DNA of 64,000 nucleotides from Bacteroidota bacterium (GCA_016713925.1 JADJOH010000002.1:1310856-1374855), one strand, 5' to 3'; positions 1 through 10,876 are shown, numbered from the stretch's first letter. Notes: generated by a model not told the origin, from the letters alone. Made by a program: numbers and translations.

Positions 1-439
1 GATGAGCATAATACTGCACATCGAGATCCACTGTTCCCGGAGCATTGACTGCCCAATCCTGAAATCCACCGCTAATTGTCCGGCTGATCTTCTGCGCAGG
101 CTCTTGCCTGATAACGGCACGAACACCCAGTGCGGTCAACTTCGACTTATCATACCCCTTAGGAATAGCCGTCATAAATGCATTTTTTGGCACATAATCC
201 ATCAGGACGAGACCACTCCGACGAATTGCATCCTGTTGCTCCTTATTGGGGAGATCCGTAAACTGCAAAAAGCGACAATAATACCCGTTAAATACATCTG
301 TAGGTTCAGGAGCATTCTGAAATGTATTCAGATTTGATTCGGGTGTAGTAACTCCGCTTTGAAGATACAACGGATAGTTCTGCTGCGCTGAAGTAACGGA
401 GGAGAACAGAACAAGGATAGCTATGTAGATTTGTTTCAT
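1..439 (-). CDS. Secreted S8-peptidase-like protein, N-terminal part (runs off left edge)
   Basis: Reading the minus strand from an ATG at 439 gives an open frame to the window edge. It begins with a signal peptide (MKQIYIAILVLFSSVTSAQ), then a segment with YYCRFLQFTDLPNKEQQ, LVLMDYVPKNAFMTAIP and RAVIRQEP. This pattern of about 90 residues resembles the propeptide-like N-terminal region of many Bacteroidota subtilisin-family (S8) proteases; the family link is from memory and the catalytic domain would lie outside the window. No Asp/His/Ser motif can be checked. The gene is divergent from rsmI. The reading frame is solid; the protease assignment is moderate. Confidence 0.6.
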   Translation of the reverse strand, partial: MKQIYIAILVLFSSVTSAQQNYPLYLQSGVTTPESNLNTFQNAPEPTDVFNGYYCRFLQFTDLPNKEQQDAIRRSGLVLMDYVPKNAFMTAIPKGYDKSKLTALGVRAVIRQEPAQKISRTISGGFQDWAVNAPGTVDLDVQYYAH

Positions 440-734
440 ACAGAGGGGTGAATAAAGATGATAATATCGGTTAACTGAGTCTATTCCAGGTCCGGAGAAA
501 AAGTAAAGGAGGGTTATTCCGGTTCAAGGATAGTATACAAACAAAAATAAGGAACACAAACAGGTTTTGCAAGTAAAAAAACAGGAATTGGCATTTAATT
601 CTAACACAGCTGCGGTAAAAAAATCTATACTACAACTGATCAACAATTACGCAGCTTTAAAAATCTGGAAGAGCAACCTGCAAATCAAAATTTATATTCA
701 ACTTTGACCTGTAAACAACAGTGCTATTCCCCCT

Positions 735-1364
735 ATGCTGACACTCGTCCCTACTCCAATTGGCCATCTCCAGGACATCACTCTGCGGGGTCTGGAGATA
801 TTGAAAGCGGCAGATGTTATTCTTGCAGAAGACACCCGAACCAGCAAGGTATTACTTCATCATTTCGGGATAGAAAAGCGGGTGCTTTCACATCATCAAC
901 ATAATGAACATCAATCTACTAAGGAAATTATCCGGATGCTGAAAGAAGGGCAGGAAATTGCCATGATCAGCGATGCCGGAACACCGGGTATAAGTGATCC
1001 CGGCTTTTTACTGGTCAGAGAATGCATCAAAGAAGAAATTGAAGTACGCTGTTTACCGGGTGCTACAGCTTTTGTTCCGGCTCTGGTCATGAGTGGACTT
1101 CCCTGCGACCGCTTTGTATTTGAAGGATTCTTACCACAAAAAAAGGGAAGACAAACGCGCTTGCTGGCGTTGAAAGAAGAAGAGCGTACGATCATTTTTT
1201 ACGAATCTCCCTTCCGGCTCTTAAAACTATTAGAGGAGTGTATGCTGCATTTTGGAGAAGAGAGACAGGCGTCTGTATCGCGGGAAGTATCAAAGATGTT
1301 TGAAGAGACGAGACGGGGAACACTCAAAGAGATCAAAGAACACTTTATGACCAAAGCCGGTTAA
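735..1364 (+). CDS. rsmI: 16S rRNA (cytidine1402-2'-O)-methyltransferase RsmI, C-terminus frameshifted
   Basis: RsmI uses S-adenosylmethionine to 2'-O-methylate C1402 of 16S rRNA. The family signatures are clear: LVPTPIGHLQDITLRGLEIL at the N-terminus, AEDTRTSKVLL, ISDAGTPGISDPGF (SAM-binding tetrapyrrole-methylase fold), LPGATAFVPALVMSGLPCDRF and the TIIFYESPFRL segment. The frame stops after HFMTKAG. One base earlier in phase, the DNA reads KPVKGEIVVVVAGK then a stop at 1396-1398, which is the normal RsmI tail. One extra A in the AAA at 1353-1355 would account for this, so the intact gene would be 735-1398. Either a recent indel or a base-calling error. The gene stands alone between secreted-protein genes. 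Confidence 0.93.
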   Translation: MLTLVPTPIGHLQDITLRGLEILKAADVILAEDTRTSKVLLHHFGIEKRVLSHHQHNEHQSTKEIIRMLKEGQEIAMISDAGTPGISDPGFLLVRECIKEEIEVRCLPGATAFVPALVMSGLPCDRFVFEGFLPQKKGRQTRLLALKEEERTIIFYESPFRLLKLLEECMLHFGEERQASVSREVSKMFEETRRGTLKEIKEHFMTKAG

Positions 1365-1715
1365 AGGTGAAATCGTGGTGGTTGTCGCTGGAAAATAGTC
1401 TTATAATTCCCGATCAACAGGTCTTTTTTACCATTCAGCACTTTTCATTCTTCTTTCAACTTCCGGTTCCCTTTATTTGATCTTGCAAATCGCAGGAACT
1501 GGTAGCAATTAGTTATCTGCAAAATATCAGATCACCTGTTTAAAGTACGTTACACACGTATTCACTCCTTTCATCCGGATATAATTCCTTCCGGATGTTG
1601 TTTGCTTCTACTTCGAGCTCTCGATTCAAACATGAGCATTAATGTCATCAGGTCCGGCACAAGATTAATCTTACTAAAATCTTTAAAGATTTACTCTAAA
1701 AAATAATAAACAAAT
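1365..1715. other. Intergenic region with out-of-frame rsmI tail and a hairpin
   Basis: The first 34 bases encode the displaced RsmI C-terminus (see rsmI). An inverted repeat CATCCGG (1572-1578) / CCGGATG (1591-1597) with a 12-base spacer, followed by a T-rich stretch, may be the rsmI terminator. The rest is AT-rich with no recognisable gene. Confidence 0.5.
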
Positions 1716-3338
1716 ATGAAAAGTAAATTTATACTCTTCTTATCCTTCCTCCTGTTTTGCCGTACCCCATCTCCGGCGCAGGGATCACTAACACGTTTAT
1801 GGGAAAACAGCCACAATGGAACACTGACCGGTTTGGATCATGCCAATGCCATCGTGGTCACGTCTAACGGTGATGTATATGTTACCGGGCAGAGTTTTCA
1901 GAACAGCACCACCGGATCCATCACAACTGTAAAATACGATGCTGCGGGTAACATGGTTTGGACAGACAATTACAAAGGCGTTATTGTTACAGCAATGAAT
2001 GAAGGGATCGACCTTTGCCTGGACCCTTTCGGGAATGTTATTGTAACAGGAGACGTGGCTTTCAATGACGGCGATTTTTGCATTATGAAATTCAACAGTG
2101 CAGGACGTGTTTGGGCAAAAAGTAAGGAGCCGTATTGGTTTAATTCCAGTTATGATTATGCAAGACAAGTGGAAACCGATGCCGCCGGAAACATTTATAC
2201 TGTTGCCATGATCACTTCACTTTCAGGAAATCTGTACGATCTATACACCCTGAAATGTGACAGTGCCGGAAATGATATCTGGTCGGTTGATTACTCCAGT
2301 GCCAGCGGAGATGACTATGCGCAAGGTCTTGCTGTTACCGACAATGGCCATTGTTTCTCCCTCACCGGTTCCTTTAACTTTTTTGGAAGTGCCACTTACG
2401 ATATGCAAACCTTGCACTATGATTCTTCAGGAGCACAACAATGGATCAGCAATTATAATTGTCAGAGCAGTCAGAGCGAGGATTTTCCCATTGACATAAA
2501 ATGTGACAACAACTACAACACATGGGTATGTGGAGCTGCTGACACCGGCACTACAACCAGCATGGTCGCTTTTAAACAAAATCAATATGGTACACGCTTA
2601 TGGACGGTTAACTATAACGGCAATGCCAATGGGAACGATTCCGCTATAGCCATTTCTTCATTGCCCAATAATCTCACAGCGGTATGTGGCCGGACAAAAG
2701 AGCTCATCAACGGCTTATCGAGAGATGTCATCACGACCATGGTCATTGACTCCGGTACTGTATTATGGATGATGCAATACGCCGGAGATTCGACCGGTGC
2801 TGTTCCTACAGCGATGACAACTGATGCAGATGGAAACATCTATATCACAGGGTACATTTCTACAATAGGCTCCGGGAAAAATGCAGTACTCCTGGTGTAC
2901 GATATTACCGGTAACCTGATTTATGCTGACGAATATGCAGGCTCCTATTTCGGCGATGATATCTTCACTGATGTATATGTGGATGCACTCCGTTATATCT
3001 ATGTTACCGGCTCCGCTTCCTCAGCAGCCGGGAACAATGACTACATTACCATTAAATATGCCATGCCCGGGATAAGTAGTCTTCCGGAAAAAAAGGAACA
3101 GCATGCCCTGCGCATTTATCCTAATCCGAACCACGGGCGTTTTCAACTATTGGTAGACGGGAAAGCGGTTGACAAAGGGGAATTATTCATTTATGATGCT
3201 CAGGGCCATCTCGCACATTCTTCAAAAATAAATTCAAACCACGATACGTATTCGGGCGGCGAACTACCGTCCGGATTGTATCTGTTAAGATATTCGGACA
3301 ATACCATTGAATACACCGGAAAAATCATGGTTTATTAA
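1716..3338 (+). CDS. Secreted beta-propeller protein with T9SS type A sorting domain
   Basis: A 540-residue exported protein. Signal peptide MKSKFILFLSFLLFCRTPSPAQG, then about eight repeats of roughly 50 residues with the pattern 'D..GN.YVTG......TIKYD.AGN.VW', the delta-60/SBBP-like propeller seen in many Bacteroidota surface proteins. The last ~80 residues start at LRIYPNPNHGRFQLLV and end GLYLLRYSDNTIEYTGKIMVY, a type A T9SS C-terminal domain that would direct export across the outer membrane and cell-surface attachment. No catalytic motif is visible; a role in adhesion or scaffolding is inference. It lies 18 bp upstream of the next gene and is probably co-transcribed with it. Confidence 0.85.
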   Translation: MKSKFILFLSFLLFCRTPSPAQGSLTRLWENSHNGTLTGLDHANAIVVTSNGDVYVTGQSFQNSTTGSITTVKYDAAGNMVWTDNYKGVIVTAMNEGIDLCLDPFGNVIVTGDVAFNDGDFCIMKFNSAGRVWAKSKEPYWFNSSYDYARQVETDAAGNIYTVAMITSLSGNLYDLYTLKCDSAGNDIWSVDYSSASGDDYAQGLAVTDNGHCFSLTGSFNFFGSATYDMQTLHYDSSGAQQWISNYNCQSSQSEDFPIDIKCDNNYNTWVCGAADTGTTTSMVAFKQNQYGTRLWTVNYNGNANGNDSAIAISSLPNNLTAVCGRTKELINGLSRDVITTMVIDSGTVLWMMQYAGDSTGAVPTAMTTDADGNIYITGYISTIGSGKNAVLLVYDITGNLIYADEYAGSYFGDDIFTDVYVDALRYIYVTGSASSAAGNNDYITIKYAMPGISSLPEKKEQHALRIYPNPNHGRFQLLVDGKAVDKGELFIYDAQGHLAHSSKINSNHDTYSGGELPSGLYLLRYSDNTIEYTGKIMVY

Positions 3339-3356
3339 TCTCTATGCTTTAAACAA

Positions 3357-6300
3357 ATGAAAAGATCAACCTTTCTCTTCCTTCTCTTTCTGTTAATGCT
3401 GATCATCCATAAAGCCACTGCTTCCGGATCAGGGAAGTTGGTGTTTATAGAGAACAAGGGTCAGTGGCCCCGGGAAGCGCTCTATAAAGCCTTTTTAGCA
3501 AATGGTTCAGTTTTCATCACTGCTGATGGCCTTGTCTTCAATATATACGACGGAGAAAAAGTACATCATCAACATGACGCCGGTACCATTGCAAATACCC
3601 CTGATAAATTAGCCGCGCATGCTTTTCGCTATAGATTTAAAAATAGCAGTACAACGGCTGTAACTGCCGAAGGAAAAAAACAGCAGTATTACAATTTTAT
3701 CCAAGGCACTGATCCTGAAAAATGGATGGGGCATGCTGCCGGATACGAAACCATCACCTTGCATAACTTTTATCCATCAACGGATCTCGTTATCAAGAGT
3801 GAAAACAATCAACTCAAATACGATTTTATCCTGAAGCCCGGCGCTGATATAAAAAATATAAAAATGATGATTGAGGGAAGTTCAGGATATGAAATCGCCA
3901 ACAGGAAACTTCATATCAAAACTTCGTTTTCAGAAATAACGGAAAGTATCCCATTGTCGTACATCATCCGTGCAGGAGAAAAAGTGCCTTTAGAAATTAA
4001 CTATTCACTCACGAACGAATTGATTTCCTATTCGGCGAATACGCCCCTTTCCACTTTTGATTCTTTAATCATTGATCCTCTCTTGCAAGCTTCTACTTAC
4101 AGTGGTTCTTCCGGCACCACGTATGGCAGCTCCGCAACGTATGATCATCAGGGAAATTTAATTATCGGTGCCCTGCTTTTTGACACCGGTTGGCCGTATA
4201 CGCTGGGGGCCTATGATCTCACGTATGGAGGAGCTATCGATATGGGCATCACAAAATTTGACAGTACTGCCAGTAACCAACTATGGTCTACCTATATTGG
4301 TGGAAGTTCGCAAGATGTGGTTTTAAATCTTGCCACAAACAACAATGATGAATTATTTGTATTTGGTCATTCCTTCAACAACTATCCGGTAACAACAGGA
4401 GCGTTTGATACCAGTCCAAACGGATTAAACGACCTGGTTATTTCAAAGCTCTCCACTGACGGCTCACAATTGCTTGCTTCCACCTATGTTGGCGGGACCG
4501 AAGATGAGGGTAGAAGTCTGAATCTCTCTATGGACGTACATTCCTTTGGTGATCTGGATAAAGGTGAAATTTATCTCGATGCCCAGGGAAATATTGTTGT
4601 AGGATCCTTATCAGAGTCAACAAATTTTCCGGTGACTACCGGTGCTTATCAGACAACGAATGGAGGAAGTATAGATGCAGTGTTGTTTAAGATGGATGCG
4701 GCACTCACCGGAATGATTTTCTCTACCTACTTAGGTGGTTCCGGCGAAGAAGCCTGCTACGGATTCTGCATTGATAAAAACGGAGACTATGTGCTTACAG
4801 GTGGTACCAACAGTTCCAACTTCCCGGTGAGCGTAGGTGCTTATCAGCCCACGTACGGTGGAGGACTTTCATTTCAATTTGATTCCTTCATTAGTAAAAT
4901 CAACTCAACAGGAACTTCACTCCTCGCTTCCACCTATTTCGGGTACAACAACGGAAAAGACAAAGGGTATAAAACCGATGTGGACAGCTCGAATAATATT
5001 TATGTTTTTGGAAACAGTGAAGGAACATTACCCGTTTCGCCGGGCGTTTTTAGCAACCAGAACAGTGGAAACTATGTGTTGAAATTTAATCCCTCACTGA
5101 GTAATTTACTGTTGTGTACTTCTTACGGAGATGGGAGCAACACGGTAAACGTACAACCCATCGCATTTCATATCGACCCTTGCAATCAGATTTACTGCGC
5201 CGGATTTACATCCAGTGTATTGGGGACTCCTACAGCATTTCCGGTCACTGCAAATGCACAACAGGCACTTCATAACGGGACTCAGGATTTCCACATAATG
5301 GTTTTTGCACCGGATTTTGCAGCGATGGTTTACGGATCACATCTCGGAGGCGCTGTCCGGGAACATACGGATGCCGGTTCCTCTAAATTTGATGAAGAAG
5401 CTACACTCTACTTAGGCGTCTGCACCGAAGAAAGTTTTGCGGGAGGATTTCCTACTTTGCCCACTGCATTTAGTCCTACTTCACAAACACCGGATTGGGA
5501 TATGGCTGGCGTAAAGTGGAAATTCGATTTATGCACTTCTCCAACAACCGGTCCGATTGCCGGTTTCAACTTCACCACGTTGGGCAATTGTGATTCCGCC
5601 TGTATTCTTGTCAACAGTACCGCTACAGGAAATATAGATACCATGATCTGGCTGGTGAACGGACTGTATGTTTCTTCAGATACTTCGAATAGCTTTTGCT
5701 TTACGAACGATGGCAATTATCTGATTCAACAAATTGTTTGCAATGCCGGGATCTGTGATACATTAATACAAAACATTGCTTTGAATATCCCCTCTCCACA
5801 AGCCTTTTCATTGGGGCCGGATACTACTTTATGTGCAAACGACTCCATTGTTCTCTTTGGCCCGGTGGGAGGATTAAATTATTCCTGGAGTGGAGATGGA
5901 ATTCCCTTCGATAATAATCAAAACATAACGGTAAATCAGACGGGAATTTATAGTTTAGAGGTAACAGATGTCAATGGTTGTATAAGTCACGATACTGTGA
6001 TCATTCAATTCAATACGACTCCCGTTGCTGCATTCAATTATACCTTACAATCCGGTTGCTCAGGAGTTTTAATGCAAGCTGTATCCACTACTGCTAATGT
6101 CACGCAGGAAATCTGGACAGGTAGTGATGGGATTTCAGGAATTGGAAATACGGTGGAGCATGTATACACACAGCCCGGTACGTATACCCTGCTACTCACT
6201 GCATATAATGGTAATTGTGTGGACACGCTATCAACACAAATTACCATCGGCGAGACTACACTTATTCCCGATACTATACCCAATATCATTACTCCTAACG

Positions 6301-6530
6301 GAGATGGTATAAATGAATGTTTTAATTTAAATATCTCAGATCAATACAGTAGTTGTTACTCTTTAACCGTTCTCAATCGCTGGGGCAGTGAAGTTTTTCA
6401 GAGTAATCAACCATCTATTTGCTTTGATGGGAAATCGGATGGAGGGAATGAACTACCTGAAGGCCTCTATTTCTATCTGCTACAAGTAGGGACAGAAAAG
6501 GTAAAGGGTATCCTGAATATTCATCGATAG
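3357..6530 (+). CDS. Large SBBP-repeat surface protein with CHU_C (T9SS type B) C-terminus
   Basis: A 1057-residue exported protein. Signal peptide (1-23), then an N-terminal module starting LVFIENKGQWPREALYKAF (the DUF7948-type domain usually preceding SBBP repeats), SBBP repeats at about 250-680 with repeated 'STY.GG...D......D..GN....G.T.S.NFPVT.GAYQ', then PKD/Ig-like modules at about 700-960. The C-terminus carries VPNIITPNGDGINECFNL and LTVLNRWGSEVFQS, the CHU_C gliding-motility-associated domain used as a type B T9SS signal. It is the only type B tail recognised in the window. Function is probably at the cell surface; no enzyme motif is visible. Confidence 0.87.
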   Translation: MKRSTFLFLLFLLMLIIHKATASGSGKLVFIENKGQWPREALYKAFLANGSVFITADGLVFNIYDGEKVHHQHDAGTIANTPDKLAAHAFRYRFKNSSTTAVTAEGKKQQYYNFIQGTDPEKWMGHAAGYETITLHNFYPSTDLVIKSENNQLKYDFILKPGADIKNIKMMIEGSSGYEIANRKLHIKTSFSEITESIPLSYIIRAGEKVPLEINYSLTNELISYSANTPLSTFDSLIIDPLLQASTYSGSSGTTYGSSATYDHQGNLIIGALLFDTGWPYTLGAYDLTYGGAIDMGITKFDSTASNQLWSTYIGGSSQDVVLNLATNNNDELFVFGHSFNNYPVTTGAFDTSPNGLNDLVISKLSTDGSQLLASTYVGGTEDEGRSLNLSMDVHSFGDLDKGEIYLDAQGNIVVGSLSESTNFPVTTGAYQTTNGGSIDAVLFKMDAALTGMIFSTYLGGSGEEACYGFCIDKNGDYVLTGGTNSSNFPVSVGAYQPTYGGGLSFQFDSFISKINSTGTSLLASTYFGYNNGKDKGYKTDVDSSNNIYVFGNSEGTLPVSPGVFSNQNSGNYVLKFNPSLSNLLLCTSYGDGSNTVNVQPIAFHIDPCNQIYCAGFTSSVLGTPTAFPVTANAQQALHNGTQDFHIMVFAPDFAAMVYGSHLGGAVREHTDAGSSKFDEEATLYLGVCTEESFAGGFPTLPTAFSPTSQTPDWDMAGVKWKFDLCTSPTTGPIAGFNFTTLGNCDSACILVNSTATGNIDTMIWLVNGLYVSSDTSNSFCFTNDGNYLIQQIVCNAGICDTLIQNIALNIPSPQAFSLGPDTTLCANDSIVLFGPVGGLNYSWSGDGIPFDNNQNITVNQTGIYSLEVTDVNGCISHDTVIIQFNTTPVAAFNYTLQSGCSGVLMQAVSTTANVTQEIWTGSDGISGIGNTVEHVYTQPGTYTLLLTAYNGNCVDTLSTQITIGETTLIPDTIPNIITPNGDGINECFNLNISDQYSSCYSLTVLNRWGSEVFQSNQPSICFDGKSDGGNELPEGLYFYLLQVGTEKVKGILNIHR

Positions 6531-6910
6531 GCAATCCGGAAAAGAAACTTCAAACAAATAGTTGTACTTCATCAAATGAACAACACCTTGCTTTTGAGGC
6601 GGCTATTGAAAACACGTAGAAGTAATCACCATCAGGGAGGAGTTTTTCGACCATAAATACTATTAGTTTTTAATAAAAAAATACTGCTAATTAAACCGTA
6701 ACTGTCTGCGGCAGGGGCGAGCGCCCGATCGAGACTCGCGACGCCGAGCAGTGGTTAATTTACTCGGATAGTGTATACATCTTTTTTTTAAGGCTCAGTG
6801 TGGTTGATTAGAAACGGCAGCTGTTACCTTATTAAATGCCTATTATTTTGAGCGTATTAGTACACCACAACGAATAGGATTAGAATATCCTTCATAGAAA
6901 ATTTACAGCA
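6531..6910. other. Intergenic region between convergent genes
   Basis: No gene seen. It contains a GC-rich patch near 6712-6750 with a GGGCGAGCGCCC inverted repeat, unlike the AT-rich surroundings, and could hold a bidirectional terminator. Confidence 0.4.
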
Positions 6911-8955
6911 TTACCTTTTAACAACAAATTTCGATGTGTACACTTTATCCAATTGTGTAAGTGTGACCATATAGTAACCTTCCGGCAGATCGCCAATATA
7001 TAACGATCCACTTTCAGTAAATTTTTCCAGTACTTGATTACCTAACGCAGCATACACACGAATGCAGGCTAATCCTTCAATTGCTACATCAGTAGCGAAA
7101 TGTATTTCCTCTGAAGAGGGATTAGGATAAATGGACATTGAAGCAGCAGCGCTATTGTTTCCATTCCGGAAAGGCTGAGCACCCACAAGAGGTGTTGAAA
7201 TAATCACTGTATAATCTTCCGTTTCTCCACCGGTGTACATTCCACAAGGTCCGGCAGGGATTCCATAGTTCATAGAAACCCGCATGCGTGTTGTGCCAAG
7301 AACTGCATTCGTGGGGACCGTGAAATTCACACCAATATACCCACCCAAATCCGATGAAAAACTCACCACCTGCTCCCCTGCATCTGTAAAATCAAAATCA
7401 TGATTGTAGTCGATCCAAATACTATAATTCTCGAGAAGACCCCAAGGCGTGGATGCTCCGGAAAGATATCCATTGATTGTTGCTCCCTGCTGAAGTGGTG
7501 TACTTAAATTGGTAAAATCGGCATATCCATTATTACTTAATGTTTGATTCACAATTCCACCAATCCAAACGAGATTCAGAAACTCTTGTGCGGTACCCAA
7601 CCCTCCGGTAGCACAGTATCCTGTACCGATGGTAGAAAATGTCATAGTAGTACTATAGCCTGAAGGACCGCTATTGCAAACAGCTTCCACTGCATAATTA
7701 TATACTGTTCCCCCTACAAGCGTTTTTACTGTTTTAGAAGTTTGATTGGTTGAAAGTGTAGTCCAGGCTGCGGCGGATGAAGTTTTATACCGCAAATGAT
7801 AAAGATAGGCTCCCGGCACAGGCGACCAGCTAAATTTGGCGCTGGAATCCGTTACATTGCTTGTACTTATTCCTGATGGAATTCCACAAGAGCCGGTTCC
7901 TGTATGATCGAGATAGTGAATGGCTGTCATATTCGTGCCCCCCATTACATATAAACTGCTATCACTGGCCAGCGTACAAGAAGTGCCCCATCCATTGTAA
8001 ATGTTTAAGGTATCCAACCATTGCATCGCACCCGTATTTCCATACTTCAATGTCACCATGCGCAGATATGAACTTCCGTTCACTTGTGTAAACATGGGAC
8101 CACCTTTTCCTGTTACAAAAACTTCTCCATTCGCTTTTGCTGCAATCGCATAGGGGATTTCATCATTGGAAAGCGTTCCATTGTATTTTGTTCCCCATAA
8201 CAAGGTTCCACTACTATTCGTCTGGAAAGTAATCCAGTCGAAATAGGTGGTGGTAGAGCAATAGCCGATAATACTTAATTTCCCGGATACGAATGTAAAT
8301 CGTGTGGGATATTCCTGTCCTCCGAAATCACTACAACCTTATTCCCTTTGAGACGCATGGAAGAAAACTGGTGTATACCTCCGAGATTCAAAGTGGTATT
8401 AAACAGTATGATTCCGGCCGGGTTTATTTTTATCAGGATAAATCCGGCGGGAGTAGTTCCGGCGGTACCAATAAATAAATTTCCATTGTCATCTACTTCA
8501 CTTTTTAAATTGAAAGAATATCCGGTCGAACTTCCTACTACATAAGATAAATTGATAGTTCGTCTCCAAAGTAATGCTCCGGCCGTATTATATTTCAAAA
8601 CTACCAGTGCACCGGGGTATTCCCAACCGGAGCTAATGGCATACTGATAACCCACAACAAAAACATTCTTGTTTTTATCACAATTGATCCAACCCGGTTT
8701 CTGATAAATACTGTGAATGCCGGATGAATCGGTTTTTTCCCATTGTAAAGTACCAAACTTATCGTACTTCCTCGTATAAATATTTTGCGTCGTTCTGTAT
8801 CCGGTGACGAAAAGATTATCTGATTTATCTCTGGCAATCATAGTCCCCGATTTTTGATTGCCATCCGCGGTCTTGAGCCAGTCGACAGAATAAGAGGCAA
8901 ACAGGTTGGTGGAAATAAAGAGTAAGAGGCCCGATAAATATAAATGCATTTTCAT
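6911..8955 (-). pseudogene. Secreted propeller/FN3/GEVED protein with T9SS type A tail, split by one frameshift
   Basis: Two minus-strand frames belong to one gene. The N-terminal part (stop at 8275) has a signal peptide MKMHLYLSGLLLFISTNLFAS and propeller repeats; the start at 8955 is preferred over the upstream ATG at 8991 because it opens directly into the signal peptide. Adding one base to the GGG at 8306-8308 joins it through RFTFVSGKLSIIGYCSTTT to the C-terminal frame (stop at 6911). That part has a fibronectin III-like module, a GEVED-type domain (IWIDYNHDFDFTDAGEQ, GETEDYTVI) and a tail starting IYPNPSSEEIHF. The full protein would be about 680 residues. Confidence 0.75.
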
Positions 8956-9196
8956 ACTAGATATATGTTCTATTTCGTGATGGAAGTTCAATTTAATTTT
9001 ATTAATTACTTATGATAAGAATCATTTCAGGCAATTCTTTTCTGATGAGACCTTTCTACGCTTTCGAATAAAAGAAAAGGTGATTTATATCGATAAAAAA
9101 TTCAATCCCCGGAATCCGGGAAAATTAATTCCCGGGTATCCATAGTTCAGGGCTTCACTTAGATATACTCATCAACGGGTGGTATACTTATATTAC

Positions 9197-9625
9197 TTAG
9201 ATTTTTTCAAAGGTCAATAAATCGGTCCCTCCGTTTCCTCCGCTGACATCTTCCAATTGAATTTTGGCTGAGGTTTGTTGCAGGATATGCCAGTCGTCAG
9301 TGATTTCAATAAAGTCATTATTTGTTGTAAAAGTCAGGTAGAGTTTATTCTGGCTATCATCAAATCCGGTGGACCATGTACCTGTAACGGTAGCTGCTCC
9401 GGACTTAGAAGCCGTGACGGATCCTCCACTACTGAAGGTAAATTCATAGCCGCTAAAATGATTGGTTTCATCGTTACCGCTATCGTTATACAATGTTACC
9501 CGCCATTTCCCCTGCGTAACCGAGGTAGAGGAAGAAGGGGTTGCTGAATCATCATCTTTCTTACAGGAAACAAATCCCACAGACAGCAACAGTACTAATG
9601 CAAACCATTTCATAGACTTTTTCAT
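9197..9625 (-). CDS. Small lipoprotein, lipocalin-like
   Basis: A 142-residue protein with a lipoprotein signal peptide (MKKSMKWFALVLLLSVGFVSC), lipobox VGFVSC and the charged KKDDDS linker after the Cys that is common in Bacteroidota lipoproteins. The mature part is beta-rich, with GKWRVTLYNDSGNDETNHF, a glycine/serine turn and TGTWSTGFDDSQNKLYLTF, resembling small lipocalin-like or META-like folds. The substrate is unknown. It lies about 25 bp downstream of the BNR-repeat gene on the same strand and may be co-transcribed. Confidence 0.75.
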   Translation of the reverse strand: MKKSMKWFALVLLLSVGFVSCKKDDDSATPSSSTSVTQGKWRVTLYNDSGNDETNHFSGYEFTFSSGGSVTASKSGAATVTGTWSTGFDDSQNKLYLTFTTNNDFIEITDDWHILQQTSAKIQLEDVSGGNGGTDLLTFEKI

Positions 9626-9649
9626 ACAATATATTTTTTATAATTTTTT

Positions 9650-10876
9650 TTATTTTTTAATAAGCTTTTGTACTCCTGTCCGGTCGTCATTCTCCAAACG
9701 AAGCAAATAGATACCGGGAGAGAGTTGAAGATGTGAGATATTGACAGAATGATGATCTGCTTTCCTTTGCAGCACTTCAGTATAAAGCACTTTTCCGGTG
9801 GCATCCATCAGCACTGCTTTTGACCAATTCACATCGGATTTCAAAATATGAATTTCATCTTCTATCGGATTGGGGTAAACATTTACGGGAACTGCATTTT
9901 TAATATCTTCTATTCCGGCAGGAGAGCTATATTTATACAGATCACCATCAGAATCCAGGAACCAACCGAGTCCGGAATTTCTCATCTCGATCGCCATAAT
10001 ATCAGCACCAGAGGAACTGGTTTGTGAAACCCATGTGGTTCCCCCATCGGAAGTGTACTTCATTTCTCCGCTCAGCCCCACCAGCCAGCCTTCAGTAGCA
10101 CTCACAAAAGCTACATCATTAAAATCAACGGTTGTATTAGATGTTTGAGCTACCCACGTTTGGCCGGCAGTATTAGAATAGACCACGGCGCCACCTTCTC
10201 CACACACCCAGGCATCATTACCGGAAATGGAAATCGACATTAAATTATCTCCCGTACCGGAAGTCACCGACTGCCAGGACACCCCGCCATCCGTGGTGAG
10301 GTAGAGTTCACCGCCTCCACAGGCAAACAATCCGGTTGTTGAATTATAGAAGCGCATACTGAAACCATCTTCATTGGTAAGTGACTGAGGTGACCAGGTT
10401 ACTCCGCCATCTACCGTTTTTTGCAATAATCCATTCTTCCCCATTACCCATCCGGTACTTGCATTCAGGAAGAAAACGTTATTAACTCTTTCATTAAAGA
10501 GCACCGGTGCTGACCATGTGCTTCCTCCATTCGTCGTTTTCATAAACATGCCGGAATTCCCTCCTGCACCACGACCGGCAATAAAACCTTCATTGGCATT
10601 GAGAAAATAACATTTAAATGTATTTCCTTTTGCATTGTTTAACGGAAAATGTGACCAGGATTGACCTCCATTTTGGGTAGTTATACAAACAGTAGTTACA
10701 AACGTTCCGTTCTGCGTAGAATCAGCAATGATAAATCCGGTATTATCATCAATAAAGTGCATGTCGCCCGGTTCAATATTCTGAAACTGGTTTTGAAGAT
10801 TCCATGTCTGTGCCATACCATTTAAATGTAGCAGACAAGTGAACGTAATAGCAGTAAATATTTTTATCATTTTCAT
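9650..10876 (-). CDS. Secreted YCF48/BNR-repeat protein with T9SS type A tail
   Basis: An exported protein of about 408 residues. An upstream ATG at 10909 exists, but the ATG at 10876 opens directly into the signal peptide MKMIKIFTAITFTCLLHLNGMAQ and is preferred. Six repeats carry the Asp-box/BNR signature (NGGQSW, NGGSTW, DGGVTW, DGGVSW, TAGQTW, DGGTTW), giving a YCF48-like beta-propeller. The tail NVYPNPIEDEIHILK...LSPGIYLLRLENDDRTGVQKLIKK is a type A T9SS domain. No sialidase catalytic residues were recognised, so enzymatic activity is not proposed. Confidence 0.85.
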   Translation of the reverse strand: MKMIKIFTAITFTCLLHLNGMAQTWNLQNQFQNIEPGDMHFIDDNTGFIIADSTQNGTFVTTVCITTQNGGQSWSHFPLNNAKGNTFKCYFLNANEGFIAGRGAGGNSGMFMKTTNGGSTWSAPVLFNERVNNVFFLNASTGWVMGKNGLLQKTVDGGVTWSPQSLTNEDGFSMRFYNSTTGLFACGGGELYLTTDGGVSWQSVTSGTGDNLMSISISGNDAWVCGEGGAVVYSNTAGQTWVAQTSNTTVDFNDVAFVSATEGWLVGLSGEMKYTSDGGTTWVSQTSSSGADIMAIEMRNSGLGWFLDSDGDLYKYSSPAGIEDIKNAVPVNVYPNPIEDEIHILKSDVNWSKAVLMDATGKVLYTEVLQRKADHHSVNISHLQLSPGIYLLRLENDDRTGVQKLIKK

